A DNA stretch of 64,000 bases from Pomphorhynchus laevis. Taxonomy: Eukaryota > Acanthocephala > Palaeacanthocephala > Echinorhynchida > Pomphorhynchidae. The notes under the pieces were generated by a model. It was not told the origin of the DNA and did not search any database. It saw only the letters and a list, made by a program, of their open reading frames with translations. The stretch covers positions 62,001 through 126,000 of the forward strand of contig WNNJ02001180.1 of NCBI GenBank assembly GCA_012934845.2, written 5' to 3'. How positions within the stretch are numbered: position 1 is the stretch's first letter; every line of letters begins with the position of its first letter. The position numbers and the translations under genes were made by a program. Shown one piece after another: positions 33,725 through 45,362 of this stretch.

Positions 33725-34720
33725 ATATAACAACTTTAGTAATAGGTATAGTATAACATCATGAATATCGATTAAAATCGGGACTGGTGATCCTGTGATG
33801 GATTCTTATTCATCTATCGAATAGTTGCTAGGTCATACAAGGTGGCATTCACATTGAAAACCAACAACACAATCCCTCCTTCACGACTTTCAATTCCCTA
33901 CACCGTGACTACTAACGGCTACATTGCCACATCCGTTTTCGTTTCGCCCGCTTTCTGCCACATATTGGTAGCCCAATGCTCGTCATAAGAATGACTAACA
34001 ACTCTTCTCCTTTACAAATTTGACTCATCCGGGATTTGAAATGTCGCTCTCCGTACTTGGCTTGCGCTATTGACTGCTATACTACGAATCCAAGATTATC
34101 AGATTTCATACAGGATATAAAATCTTTCATCATGATATTCAGAAAATTCATTGTCAGAGATGCTCTAGTTCATGCTTATCATAGATTGCTTAGTATGGGA
34201 TCATGAAGATCGATTGAAATTGGGACTTGTGAATCTGCGATTGATGCTTATTTATCTATTGAATAGTTGCTACGTCACACAAGATGACTTTCGGGTTGAA
34301 ACCATCTACAGAATCCTTCCTTCGTGACTTTCGATTCTATACACCCCTCCTGCCACATATTCGGCTACTAATGTGACAGAAAGCAGGACAAACGAAAACG
34401 GATGTGGCCATGGTGCCCTTATTAGTCAGGGTGTATGGAATTAAAAGTAATGAAGGAAAGATTATGTAGATAGTTTTCAATGCAAAAGTCACATTGTGTG
34501 ACTATCAACTATTCTCTATACAATATTTCAACCACTGTTTGGTCTTCTTCAGGAATATAATCTAAAAAATATCAACGAAAATTACATCATAAATACAACT
34601 ATCAATAACAAAATCTAACTTAAATATTAAGCTATTAGATTTGCTAGATCAAGAGTGCCTCCTAATTCCACATTTAATGGCATATTTGTCATAAAATTCG
34701 CTATCCAATAAAGTTATTTT
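33725..34720. repeat. Foldback repeat cluster
   Basis: A block at 33755-33970 is repeated directly at 34195-34350. The second copy then turns into its own reverse complement at 34377-34510 ('gcaggacaaacgaaaacgga' versus 'tccgttttcgtttcgccc'). The following ~330 bp (34377-34710) recur at 40915-41254, about 85-90% alike by eye. Confidence 0.75.
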
Positions 34721-34771
34721 TGCTTTCAGCAGTACTTTGTATGTTACCTTCAATAACCGTTAGCGCTAATG

Positions 34772-35742
34772 AATGTAAGTAAGTAAGGATTTTCTTAAAT
34801 AACTAAATATAAGGATAACCGACAGAAACAGCGAAAACGAAAAAGCAAAAAACTAGACGAAAACAAATCGATAATGACATTGTTAGTCTTCCTACACGAC
34901 TCACGGCCTCAGGTCCAGGGAGATCTGAGTCCTCCAAACAATCCAGCACGCCGCCTTCCGACTAAATCACCTGGGGTCGTTCACCCCCCCCCGAATAATC
35001 AAATCTAGGCGGACTATGCTGGGTAAACGAGAGACATGGAGCTTAAGAAACCTTAGCCTTTGCTCTGGGAGACATCCTCTATAAAAGAAGACTAATCCCG
35101 AGATAGCCCAAGTGGCCTAAAGGCGCACTTGGCTTTTCACAATGCAGAGTACTCATAAGCCCTTTTCACTGAATATTCTTCAGTGGAATTCGGGAGGTGC
35201 TTCTGCCTTTAGACTTCTATATGGTATAGATGCAGATGTTATAGTCCTTCAGGAGACGCGGTCTATCCGTCTCCCCCAGGACATTACTCGATTCATCCCT
35301 AAGCACATTTGTTCCCACTATACTCCGTACATAACCCCGCCTCACTCATCTTCATCTCAAGGACTCTTGACTTTAGTTAAATGCTCCTTAAATGCTCCTC
35401 AGATGCGCCTCTGGGGCACTTGGGCTATCTCGGAATTAGTCTTCTTCTCTAGAGGACGTCCCCCAGAGCAAAGGATAAGGTTTCTCAAGCTCTTCGTATC
35501 TCGATTACCCAGCATAGTCCGCCTCGATTAGAATCTTCGGGGGTGAAAGATCCAGTGTGGTTCAGTCGAAGAGCGGCGTGTTGGCTCGGCTGGAGGGCTC
35601 AGATTCCACTGGACCTGATGCCGTGAGTCATGTAAGAAGATTAAACAGTGACATTATATCGATTCGTTTTCTTCTTGTTTTTGTAGCTTTCTGCTTCTAT
35701 GTTTCTGACGATGAACATTTTTTATTATTTATTTATTTGAGT
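34772..35742. mobile_element. LINE-A foldback derivative
   Basis: The left arm (34772-35137) is the LINE-A 3' end in minus orientation. The right arm (35402-35742) is the same 3' end in plus orientation. The ~265 bp between them are the start of LINE-A pol, and they join RT C-terminal sequence through an internal deletion near 35400. The result is a hairpin with arms of about 350 bp. Confidence 0.8.
35142..35640 (+). pseudogene. LINE-A pol with internal deletion
   Basis: One frame of 129 codons fuses the APE endonuclease start (FSLNILQWNSGG, DADVIVLQETRSIRLPQD) directly to the post-RT region (MRLWGTWAISELVFFSRGRP). The whole RT domain is missing. After a frame change the sequence continues to the element's C-terminus (FSRRAACWLGW-like). 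It cannot retrotranspose by itself. Confidence 0.8.
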
Positions 35743-35744
35743 TG

Positions 35745-36175
35745 CATCTTTTATCATTACAACTTCCAATGCGTCTAGTACCTGTATTCTTTATTGAAAG
35801 ATAATTTTTCAGAGAAAGTCTGGCTTTAAACACTAATGTTTGTTTTAAATTGTTAGGACAATCAGAATGTGAAATTATAGATATTTCTTGTAGTCTTTTA
35901 AATGCTGGATGATATGTAATCACCACAATATATTAGTTTTCAGCTTGATAAATTGTTCTGTGCGTAGAGAAGTTGGTGTTGCGATTTTGCACGTACTTCC
36001 CTAAATTTTAATTCAATTTGTTTGTTTGAACAGCCTTTTTCGTTTAGTTCTAATTTTAGCATTTTCAGTTTTTTCTCAGAAATACCATAAAATATCATAA
36101 AATATAAAATATCAGTGCTGGAGCCACGGTCAACCTCTGATGCTGCAAACTCCTAGAATCCAACACATCAGACAT
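35745..36175. other. No gene seen
   Basis: AT-rich flank of the foldback element; only chance frames. Confidence 0.4.
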
Positions 36176-36179
36176 GTCG

Positions 36180-36400
36180 CCTATATAAGCGTGTTGTTAG
36201 AATTTGCAACAGACTTATGCCGTCAACAGTCTGCTCTTCTATTGTTAGCCAGTTTAAGAAGTGCCTAGACAGAGATCCTTCTATGATTATTAGAGGAACC
36301 ATTGTGGATTAATGCAGTTAAGGTATGCTCTGTAACTAATTTAATTGTTTGTGATCTACTTATTGCTCAACTAGTGGTGATATAATAATAAGTATTATCG
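36180..36400 (+). pseudogene. LINE pol C-terminal scrap and 3' tail
   Basis: KRVVRICNRLMPSTVCSSIV followed by SQFKKCLDRDPSMIIRGTIV matches the last residues of jockey/CR1-type pols ('R.WN.LP...V...S...FK..LD'). A stop and a tail with 'gatataataataagta' follow. Confidence 0.65.
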
Positions 36401-37000
36401 AACACATACGCATATCGAACACTTTCAAGTATATCCTTACACTGCGCCCTTTAATTCTTTAAAGTTATGTTCTAGCCCATGATATTACAGGTACTCCTTA
36501 CCTGTAATATGGTCCAACCTTACAAGTATCAGCTTTAAGCTATTATATGCTAGTAAATGGTGTTTCATTAAAAACTTACATTTCGAAACTTATATGATCA
36601 AGACATCAAATATCGGAAATAAGAAATAATTTCTTATATATATACAAAGTTTGTTGTTAATTTATCCCTTTTTCTCCCTTCTACATCTAGAGTGTATGAA
36701 ATATGAATAGGGAGAATGCACGGTATTTGAAGAAGATTTCAAAGTTTAGTCATAAGCTTTATCGTGAGTTATTAGCTTTGAAAAGTCATTAACCATTGTA
36801 GGCATTCAGTATCTTCACATATTTTATTATTTAACAGTAAGAATATTTAATAACTACTTATAATAATATTAACTATAATTATCATAACTTTCTCGTGTTC
36901 CTCGTGCTTATTTAACCTTATTTATGTTTTTTAGATTTGCTGAATAAATTTATCAAATTAGCTCAATTTATTTAACAAATTGTGCTACATTGGGTTTATT
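36401..37000. other. No gene seen
   Basis: AT-rich DNA between the LINE scrap and the Ty3/mag remnant; no recognisable feature. Confidence 0.4.
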
Positions 37001-37020
37001 GACAATATACTTAACCATGT

Positions 37021-38385
37021 AATCAGGACGCCGTCATATGTTGGGAGCATTTCGTCTTAGCGACGAAAACAAACTGGATGTTCTGGTGAACCACTTGACT
37101 CTTCGTATTTATCGATACATAAAAGATATAGACTATTTTGACAAAGCAATCTATCGGTTTGACAAACTCTACATCAACTACATCAAGCCTCGTAACGAAA
37201 TATTCGAACGTCACCAGTTAATCACTTATAGTCAACGCCCTGATCGATCAATCGATAAATTTATCCAGACAATTAAATCGCTAAGTAAAGAATGTGCGTT
37301 TGAAGTCGTTACTGTCATGGAACATCGATATTTATTCGTTTGTGATGCTTTCTATCTGAATTGAAGTCATCCTTTATCAAACAAATACTTTTCGAATACA
37401 ACAATCTTGATATGATGAAGGCTTTCTACATGCCCGTCAACTAGAAATGGCACAAATCCAAGCAGCCAGCTACAGCAAACAGGTGAATTCTTCTATTTCT
37501 AGATTCACAACGTTGCAGCACTAACACCTAGAAAAAATGTACCAGGTCAGATGATACGATCTCGGATTATGATACGACTAGCAGCAACTCGTATTCAACG
37601 CTATCTTTACGAACAACACTATCATTAATATATACTATGTCTCGCATTAAATTCTATCTGAGAATCGTACGGTAAAAATAGCCATTTCCAAAGTTTACAC
37701 ACAATAAACAACTCAGGACTTGATAAGAGTGCAATAACGATCAAACTAAACACTTACGACTTACGTGTGTTGGCCGATACAAGCAGTACCGAAAATTAAT
37801 TGGATAACCAGGTCGCTAGAAAAATTAAACTTCACCGTGAACATTTCGCCAGCAGCGTCAATATGGTATCATCTTTTAGATCTTCAGTTAGTCAATGTGC
37901 CGCTGACGTCGTGTTCAAAGGGATCCTGCCCAGTGACATGCGTTTATTAATACTCCCCTAATCTTTGTTCCGATGTTATCCTGGGCTATTCTTTCATGTC
38001 GAATTACAACAAAGTTACATTTCAATGCTGTGGTCACAAGCCACACCTCATAGTTGGAGCGCTAACATCCATGGAGGTTACTTGTCATTCGCTCTTGTCA
38101 TCTGTAGGCCCATTGATCAAGCTGATTACTACTAAATCTCAACAGCCATGGAGGTTACTTGTCTTCGCTCTTTTTATCTGTAGGCCCATTGGTCAAGCTG
38201 ATTACTAAATCTCAACTATTGTCAATCGAGCACAACTGCTTTGTAAAATCGGAAATATATCATCTTTTAAAGACAAAATAATAGAACCTAGACATTTGAA
38301 TTGGAGAGCGCAGGTCGTGATAGTGATAAGTTCCTCTGAGTAAAAAAGGTTAGTAATCAAAAGTATTAGTATTAGTTAATAATAC
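37021..38385 (+). pseudogene. Ty3/gypsy (mag-like) gag-protease-RT start, dead
   Basis: A gag capsid segment, YINYIKPRNEIFERHQLITY through RSIDKFIQTIKSLSKECAFE (about 37140-37300), matches the conserved 'Y.KP.NEI.ARH.L....Q..GE.LD.F...LK.LSK.C.F' block of mag-lineage elements. Further on, NLCSDVILGYSFMSNYNKVT (about 37960-38010) is the end of the retropepsin region, and WRAQVVI-like residues near 38310 begin the RT. Several frameshifts, a missing nucleocapsid and an 80-bp internal duplication; truncated before the RT active site. No LTR seen. Confidence 0.7.
38073..38215. repeat. ~75-bp tandem duplication inside the Ty3 remnant
   Basis: 'catggaggttacttgtc' plus 'tctgtaggcccattg' plus 'caagctgattact' occurs twice in a row (from about 38070 and about 38147), both ending in 'aaatctcaac'. 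Confidence 0.85.
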
Positions 38386-38389
38386 TAAA

Positions 38390-39670
38390 TCCATAATCTT
38401 CTTCCATTTCGATTAAATAGTTTTATTTGAACGAAAAAGAAAATAATTTCCCTTTATTTAAAAAATACAATATTTCGATAACTCCTGCTGTCATAATCAG
38501 GATAAAAATAAAATCTTCAAACAATTTTTTAGCATTTATGCAAAAGTAAAAGCATTGATGTGTTCCGTATTTCAACTTAAAAAGAAATAGAAAATACCGA
38601 AAAACGAAACATGCATACACCAAAATATTAAACAACACATTTTAAAACAAGCAAAATCATAAAGCAAAATCATAAAACTTGTTCTTTTTAAGTAGAAATG
38701 CGGGGCAAATCAATGCTTGTAATTTTACATAACTGTTAAAAAACGAAATTTTGTTAACATTTTATTGTAATCCTGATTATGATAGCAGGAGGTATCAGAA
38801 TATTAAATTTTTTCAAATAAAATAAAATTATCCTCTTTTTTGTTTCAATAAAACTATATATTAGTATTTTACATCAAAAAATTAGTATTTTAATTATTAT
38901 ATTTTATTCAATAATTTTTATTAATTTTATTTTAATTGATTCAAAAAATCAATTATATTAATCAAATATTATTGTTTTATTCAAATAATATAATTATGTC
39001 CTTAATTACTATAAAAACATTAATAAAGTGGAATTTATTCAAACCACTTTGCCTCTAAATTTGTGTTTGCGTGGACATGATGTTGTACGAAGTAATAAAA
39101 AGATAATATGACTTAGTGGATCATCTTGTAACAAAACTCAATTTGCGTTTATCGGCTAATAATATTAATAATAACATTAATCTGAGAATTGTTTATTAAC
39201 GGGCACTGCCGTCTTTCGACAATGTCCCAAAAAAAAGAACACAAATATATAAATAGTTACAAGAAAAGTTTTGTTAGTTTGATTGACGATGTTCTGAAAT
39301 AGATTTACATAAGTCGTCAATAGATTGCAGAGAAAATATTGAGTCCACAGAGCAAGTGAACACATGCATGATCGATTTACATTGTTGCGTAAATAAATTG
39401 CAACGGCATTCATCTCCAAGTGGCTCTTATGAGCCCTAATAGAGGCTCTTATGATAAATGGTCTCTTCGCATTATTCTCAGATCGCCATGAAGTCTGTGT
39501 CATTATAAATCTGTCTTTATAAGCAATGAAATTTTAATTGCTTAACTATAAATATTAATTATGATCAACTATAATTAAACAATTATAATATCGATTGGTT
39601 AAATTTTAATATAATTTGATCGCACCAACTAATAAAAATTTACAAAAACTGTGATTTTAAATAAGTGAAC
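38390..39670. other. No gene seen
   Basis: Searched in particular for SLC7 exons 2-9 belonging to the exon-1 copy at 39.7 kb; none recognised on the minus strand here or further down to 31 kb. Confidence 0.45.
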
Positions 39671-39674
39671 TTAC

Positions 39675-40134
39675 GTATAACTAAGGTAGCCATAATTATT
39701 CGAATATTTGGAGTAAAACTTTCACAATTGAAAAATGGTTGCAAAACATAGTCAGAAAACGTCAGACCTGCTATGGCATTTGTAGCTGGAAGAATTAGAA
39801 TAATCGATGACCATACAAACAAAAACGATGGTATAGATCCGAATGCTTGGTTTATGTACTCGTAATCCCCACCGGCTTTTGATAGCATGCATCCCAATTC
39901 GACGTACACGAGTGAACCAAGAATTGCCACAATACCGCAAATTAACCATATGATAAGAGAAAGTCCAATAGATCCTGCTCCAAGCAGTATTCCTTTCGTT
40001 GATACGAAGATACCACTGCCAATCATACTGCCTACTACAATCGACATGCCCGTCCATACACCGATATTACGCTTTAACTTTATCTGGTCATCAGTATTAT
40101 CGTGTTCTATTAGTTTTAACGCAGTATCGTCCAT
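39675..40134 (-). CDS. Second SLC7 exon 1 (paralogue or alternative first exon)
   Basis: Same length (460 nt), same phase-1 donor (gtaagt after 39675) and same start context as exon 1 at 29.1-29.6 kb. The middle is almost identical, including GSMIGSGIFVSTKG and GGDYEYINQAFGSIPSFLF. It differs at the N-terminal tail (DDTALKLIEHDNTDDQIKLK) and near the donor (NCESFTPNIRIIMATLVI). The frame is open and the membrane segments intact. The ~210 bp upstream are duplicated too; the intron side is not. With no downstream exons of its own in the window, it could splice to exon 2 at 28.7 kb, which its phase allows. Otherwise it is a truncated tandem copy. Confidence 0.7.
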
Positions 40135-40350
40135 TATTGATCTTCAATATCTTCGCGAATCTACTCATTAAATAATTAAAATTTTAACAGCTGCACATTA
40201 AATTTTAAGAATTGACCTTTGACAGAGATATATTTAACATATACATATAAATTGGCTTTTGGTATACTATTAGAACAATATAGCAGATATAATATTGGCA
40301 GTAATCGTTTTTAGCCACACTGTCTATTTTAAGGGTAATTTTAAGTGTAA
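40135..40350. promoter_or_regulatory. Upstream region of the second SLC7 exon 1
   Basis: Duplicate of 29600-29810 with scattered substitutions; presumably 5' UTR and promoter. LINE-C debris begins directly after it. Confidence 0.4.
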
Positions 40351-40374
40351 AATCATAATTTATAAAAAAGATTT

Positions 40375-40777
40375 ATTTTAACGTGGCAAATGCGTGCCAG
40401 CGCACGCTTACATGACCACAGCAAAACAAAAATGTAAATCATGTGTCGAGAAGGTGTGAACGGAGGAGGTGTTTGAATGTAATAAAGGAGAAAGCGCGGC
40501 GGACGTCGAGAAGGAGTTGATTCCAGGCGAGTGGGGCGGCGACGAGGAAGGATCGGAGACCGTAGTTGTTGGAGTAATTGGGAACGTGGAGTAAGAGGGT
40601 ATGACGGGAACGCAGCGATAGCGAGGTGGGGCGAGTGTCGTCTAAGAAAGGAAGGTTGATGAACGATGGGGAGCCGACAGCGATGAGACGAAAAGTCACG
40701 AGAAGAAGACAGAGTTTGATACGGATGTGGATTGTTGGCCATGAGAGTTGGGCAAGATATGTGATAGAGTTGGGCAA
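40375..40777 (-). pseudogene. LINE-C pol C-terminus and 3' UTR
   Basis: 5'-truncated CR1/L2-like element, minus strand. The meaningful frame (40777 to 40439) reads FRLIAVGSPSFINLPFLDDT, NYGLRSFLVAAPLAWNQLLL and FKHLLRSHLLDT before a stop, as in the larger LINE-C at 48-50 kb. The 3' UTR keeps a perfect 6-bp hairpin (40392-40407). Confidence 0.8.
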
Positions 40778-40914
40778 GATATACGGGTAAGGACATGGAT
40801 GATGTCAGCAACATAATCTATCGTAACTCATAGAAATAGTGTGTTTGGCTTTTAATTTTGGGACTGCCGTTGCACCCGTGTAGGTAATTTTCTACTTAGC
40901 ATATTATGAGCAAA

Positions 40915-41255
40915 TGGTACAGAAAGCAGGCCAAACGAAATAGGATGTGGCAATGGTGCCCTTATTAGTCAGGGTGTATGGAATTAAAAGGTATGAAGGA
41001 AAGATTATGTAGATGGTTTTCAATGCAAAAGTCACATTGTATGACTAGCAACTATTCTCTATACAATATTTCGACAACTGTTTTGCTTCTTCAGGAATAT
41101 AATCTGCAAAATATCAACGAAAATTACATCATTAGCACAACTATTAATAACAAAATCTAGCTTAAATATTAAGCTGTTAGATTTGCTAGATCAAGAGTGC
41201 CTCCTAATTCCATATCTAATGGCATATTTGTCATAAAATTCGCTATCCAATAAAA
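40915..41255 (+). repeat. Second copy of the 34.4-kb dispersed repeat
   Basis: Matches 34377-34710 nearly throughout ('gtgcccttattagtcagggt', 'gatcaagagtgcctcctaat'). It ends within ~25 bp of the 5' end of the LINE-A copy. Confidence 0.85.
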
Positions 41256-41285
41256 TATCTTATTCTATGTTCAAATTCCTTAAAC

Positions 41286-41800
41286 CCTTTTATGGGTTAC
41301 AATATTCGATTTACGTTGATTGAATCCAATAACTGGACATTTCCGCATTGTAACTGTTGCCATAAGTGGGGGCATTGGGCCTCCACTTGCAAGGAAGAAA
41401 AAATATGTGGGGTGTGCTCGAATACTATGTGTTGCTCCCTGTTGAGTGATGACAGATGTGTCGTTAATCCTCATTGCAACAATTGTGGCGGAGACCACCC
41501 TGCGTGGTCCCGTCGTTGTCGCTTATTTAAAGAATATAGAAACCGACACATTTCCGCTTCTCCATCAAACAAGACTTTTCCAAAGTTACTTCTGATTCAA
41601 ATACTATTGACAGAATGTCCAATAAAGATATTCTTTATCTCTTAGATATTACTAAGAAAACAATACTCTCTCAAATTCAGCAAATGATGGCCCCCTGCTG
41701 GAAGCGTTCCTTGCAGCACCTTCGATTCCGGCAGCTGCCGATATTCCGAAATCCAAGAAGAGGGGCGCTTCCGCCCGGACCGTCCCCCTATTAAGATAGG
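41286..41800 (+). pseudogene. LINE-A gag C-terminal part
   Basis: Begins at FMGYNIRF, equivalent to the middle of the gag at 26.5 kb, so the element is truncated there. Three knuckles: CNCCHKWGHWASTC, CGVCSNTMC and CNNCGGDHPAWSRRC. A frame change after SNKTFPKLL (about 41585) leads into the C-terminal part with SKKRGASARTVP and a stop near 41800. Confidence 0.75.
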
Positions 41801-41940
41801 GAAGCTCCTTTATGGCCTGGGAGATGAAGATATTGCCCAGGGAGGACTAACTCCTGATAGAGCTAGTGGGAAAAGGCAACCCTCCCACTCCTGGCTCTGT
41901 CTAGGTTGGCTTCTCCCGTTCCAACTAATCTATCACAATG

Positions 41941-44420
41941 GTGAGTAAGCCCGAGCCTTTTTCACTGAATATTCTTCAGTGGAATTCGGGAGGTGCTTCT
42001 GCCCTTAGGCTTCTATCTGGTAGAGACGCGGATGTTATAGTCCTTCAGGAGACGCGGTCTATCCGTCTCCCCTAGGACATTACTCGATTTATCCCTAAGC
42101 ACATTTATACCCACTATACTCCGTATATAACCCCTCCTCACTCATCTTCTTCTCAAGGACTCTTGACCTTAGTTAAATGCTCTTAAAGATCCTCCCTCAT
42201 TTTGAACTACTCGTGTCCTACCCTATCTTGTTTAGTTATAACACTCGTCAAGAACGGTAAACGCCTCAGTCTAGCCAACGTCTATATTCGTCCAGGAGAG
42301 ATTCACAAGAACCGTGATCTCCTGGATGGGATAATTGATGGCGGCTATGACATGGTACTAGGTGACTTCAACGACAGAACTGGTCGTTGGATTAATGCAG
42401 CACTCCGCAGAGCCAGGAACGGTTATCTTATTCATAAACCACCGTCACCTTCCTTTCATTGCACATCAACGAATTCACTCCTCGACTTATTATTGATCCA
42501 TGAGAAGTGGTTGCTTAAACCCTTCTGCACGGAGCAATCGCGGCAACATCTGTCCACCTCTCATGACCTGATTCATTGGTGGATAGAGGAGGATTCGCTA
42601 CTTCGGAGAAGATTCCACTTTGACCCCATCAGAGTGGATTTCTTCCAAGCAGCTATCCAACACTTCCCCCGAATTGGCAATGAGAGCTTAACCGGATTTA
42701 ATTCCTATCTCTCTTCGCAAGCCACCGCGTTATTATTGACTACCTATAAAGGTCGCATTTTCAGTCCCACTCTTACAAAATTCAGGGTCCTGGCCAAACT
42801 GATGCATCTCCCTGACCTCTCTTCTTCTGCCAAACAGACGCTCTCGAAAGAATACTGGCGTACCAGATACTGGTTCCAGCTGAGTAAGGATGAGTCGAGC
42901 ATTGCTCGTCTTAACCCTTCTCAGTCTTCCTTCTGGAAGATATTCAAGAAAGTGAAGTTTGTTTGTTGGAAGGATAGAGCATCTGGGTGGATCGAAAGTA
43001 TTGGTCTTGATAGAGTTTTGGAGGAGTCACTATCCCTACACAACTATGGAGCCACTCAATCACCGCAACCAATCCCGCCTTGGGGAGACTTCAGGAGTAG
43101 AGATATTTCTATTCCAGATATACTCAATGCCTGGGGCCTCTTCCGGGCACTTCCAAAACCGTCGCTCCACTCTCTACTCGTGTCTGTCAGCTTTTGACAG
43201 CCGATCAAAGAAGGGAGGTGGCCGTCACAATCCTATTAGCCACCCCATCCGATGTGGCCGGCATCAACGTTAGCCGTAGAATTTTTATTCCTAAAAAATA
43301 TCCGGTCTCATGTCCTAAAGACCTGCGGCCCATTTCGATTCAGAATTCCCTCGTATCGATCTACGAAAAAGCGCTTGCGCGTAGAATCCGCGATCATTTA
43401 AGTAGGCGTAACTTAATCCCACCTGGTTTCCATGGGTTCGTCAAAGGTCGCTCGGTCCATTCAGCAGTAGGTGAAGTGCATCAGTTCTGTCGGGAGAATA
43501 GCCATCAACTTGCTGTGGCTGTTTTCCTTGACTTTTCTGCTGCATTTGATCGCATTTCCATACCTTTTGTTATCTCTTCTCTCAGGTCCCTCGGGTTGCC
43601 TGCGAGAATTGTTAACAGGGTGGAGGTACTGTTGTACACCAAGCGATTTTATTACGAAGACGACCCTGATGCGCGTCAGTTCTACCCTATTACGGGTGTG
43701 CCTCAAGGTTCCCCTCTTTCTCCTATCTTGTATCTTGCTGCCTCCATAAATCTCTTCAAAATATTTAAACAGCGTGATCAACGTCTAGTGGTGTACGCTG
43801 ATGACACCACAGCCCTGTTCTCTGGACGCAGGTGTAAGGACGTAGTCTCTAACATCAGCCGTTTCTTTTTAAGATTAAAAGACCAGTTACCCAGGTCCAA
43901 TCTTACTCTAAACTCCTCCAAATCGCAGGTGGTTGTCTTTCATGTCTCTCCTGCGACGAAGAAAAAGCTTAAGAGACTAGCACTCTCTGCTCTAGCCTTC
44001 TTATTTGCCTCTGATCCACTCCCTACCTTCACAAGTCGAGTAAAATACCTGGGGTTCACCGTTTCGGTGAACTGGTCGGCGAAAGCTGACCTGGATAGAC
44101 TTAAACGTGTTTTGAAGAGAGCTAGTTGGGCTCTGAAACGGGCCCAGCATCTGTCGTTGAAGGGGAAAACTCAGGTGCGCCTCTGGGGCACTTGGGCTAT
44201 CTCGGGATTAGTCTTCTTCTCTAGAGGACGTCCCCCAGAGCAAAGACTAAGGTTTCTTAAGCTCCTCATATCTCGCTTACCCAACATAGTCCGCGGCGAC
44301 TGGTCTCTTCGGGAGGTGAATGATCCCGGGTCGTTCAGTCGGAAAGCGGCGTGTTGGATTGGTTGGATGGCTCAGATCCCTATGGATTTGAGGCCAAAAT
44401 TTCTGGGAAGAAAGAAGTAG
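41941..44420 (+). pseudogene. LINE-A pol: APE endonuclease + reverse transcriptase
   Basis: Endonuclease: FSLNILQWNSGGASALRLL, DADVIVLQETRSIRLP, NVYIRPGEIHKNRDL, MVLGDFND. RT: ISIQNSLVSIYEKALARRIR, GFHGFVKGRS, VFLDFSAAFDRIS (motif A), GVPQGSPLSPILYLAAS (motif B), LVVYADDTTALFSGRRC (motif C, intact YADD). The C-terminal domain has SRVKYLGFTV and VFFSRGRPPEQ. Lesions relative to sister copies: TAG at about 42073 (RLP-stop-DI), TAA near 42185, and a one-base shift near 43150-43160, after which the RT frame (43194-44420) stays open for 408 codons. No RNase H domain. Catalytic residues are present, but the protein cannot be made whole from this copy. Confidence 0.85.
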
Positions 44421-44525
44421 ACACGGTTACGAAGATGTTGACTGTTTTTTGATTTTGACTTTGTACTAACTGACTTGACCAACTTGCATGTTGTTTGATT
44501 ATTAATAAAGTCTTTATTATTATTA

Positions 44526-45350
44526 GTTTTGAAAAGCATTCGCGGTTATACATTGATTTTGCAGTGCAGAAAAACTAAAACTTTTCAATTTAATCGTTAC
44601 ACACTCGTTTCGGAAACATCCTTGAAGTAGAAACAGTTTCCTGCAAGTTTATCCAAAAAAAATAAAAAACAATTTTAAGGTTTTGTTTAAAAACCCAAAA
44701 TTTTAGGGTTTTGTTTAAAATAAATCGACGGACGTACTTGCATTTCTGTACACATTATGCTTATACACTTGACGCCTTATACGCTTGAAAATTGATAATG
44801 TTTTGATGGCAACAATGTATTAATATTAATAAAAAATATTTTTTAATTAATTATAATTCAATTATTATGACTAATAATATTTTAATAAAATCATTATATA
44901 ATCATAATGATTTATTCTTTGTTATTGAGTTTAAATAATTAAACGATTGATAATATTATCTTAATGTAAATTTAAACTGTTGTAGGATTAAAAGCTATTA
45001 TAATTTATAATTAAATTTTAAATTTGCAGAATAATTCACTTCAATGGGATGTTGCCTGTTGATCATAATGTTACTATTTGCAGCATATGGTTGCTAAAAA
45101 TAAGTATTAAAAATCAACATGATATAACATTAATCTTATAAAAATACTAATTAAAATAAATTCAGAATAATGTAGTAATCAAGTAAAATATTTTAAATTT
45201 TAATTTAAACTTAGTGGGTTGATAATAAATTATGCACTTTGTAAACTTTATGGATTAAACCTTATAAACTTTATGGATTAATTGAAAATATCCATTTTGT
45301 TTCTTTTAATTGTAATTATTTATAGAATTGAACCAAAAAAACGACAATTT
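44526..45350. other. AT-rich spacer, no gene seen
   Basis: No coding or repeat signal beyond A/T runs. Confidence 0.45.
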
Positions 45351-45362
45351 ATTCGATGAGAA

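Larger units (their letters stand above)
41275..44525 (+). mobile_element. LINE-A, best-preserved copy, 5'-truncated in gag
   Basis: Contains the end of gag (41286-41800), a spacer, pol (41941-44420) and a 3' UTR ending in 'aataaagtctttattatta' near 44525. Few lesions: two nonsense codons and one frameshift in pol. Confidence 0.85.

Noticed and set aside
38423-38638. Minus-strand frame with hydrophobic segments, considered as an SLC7 exon of the second copy
   Set aside because: No family motif, no matching splice sites and no correspondence to any of exons 2-9.
40353-40814. 153-codon minus-strand frame rich in Pro/Ser/Arg
   Set aside because: It is an alternative frame of the LINE-C C-terminus; the true frame is 40439-40777.
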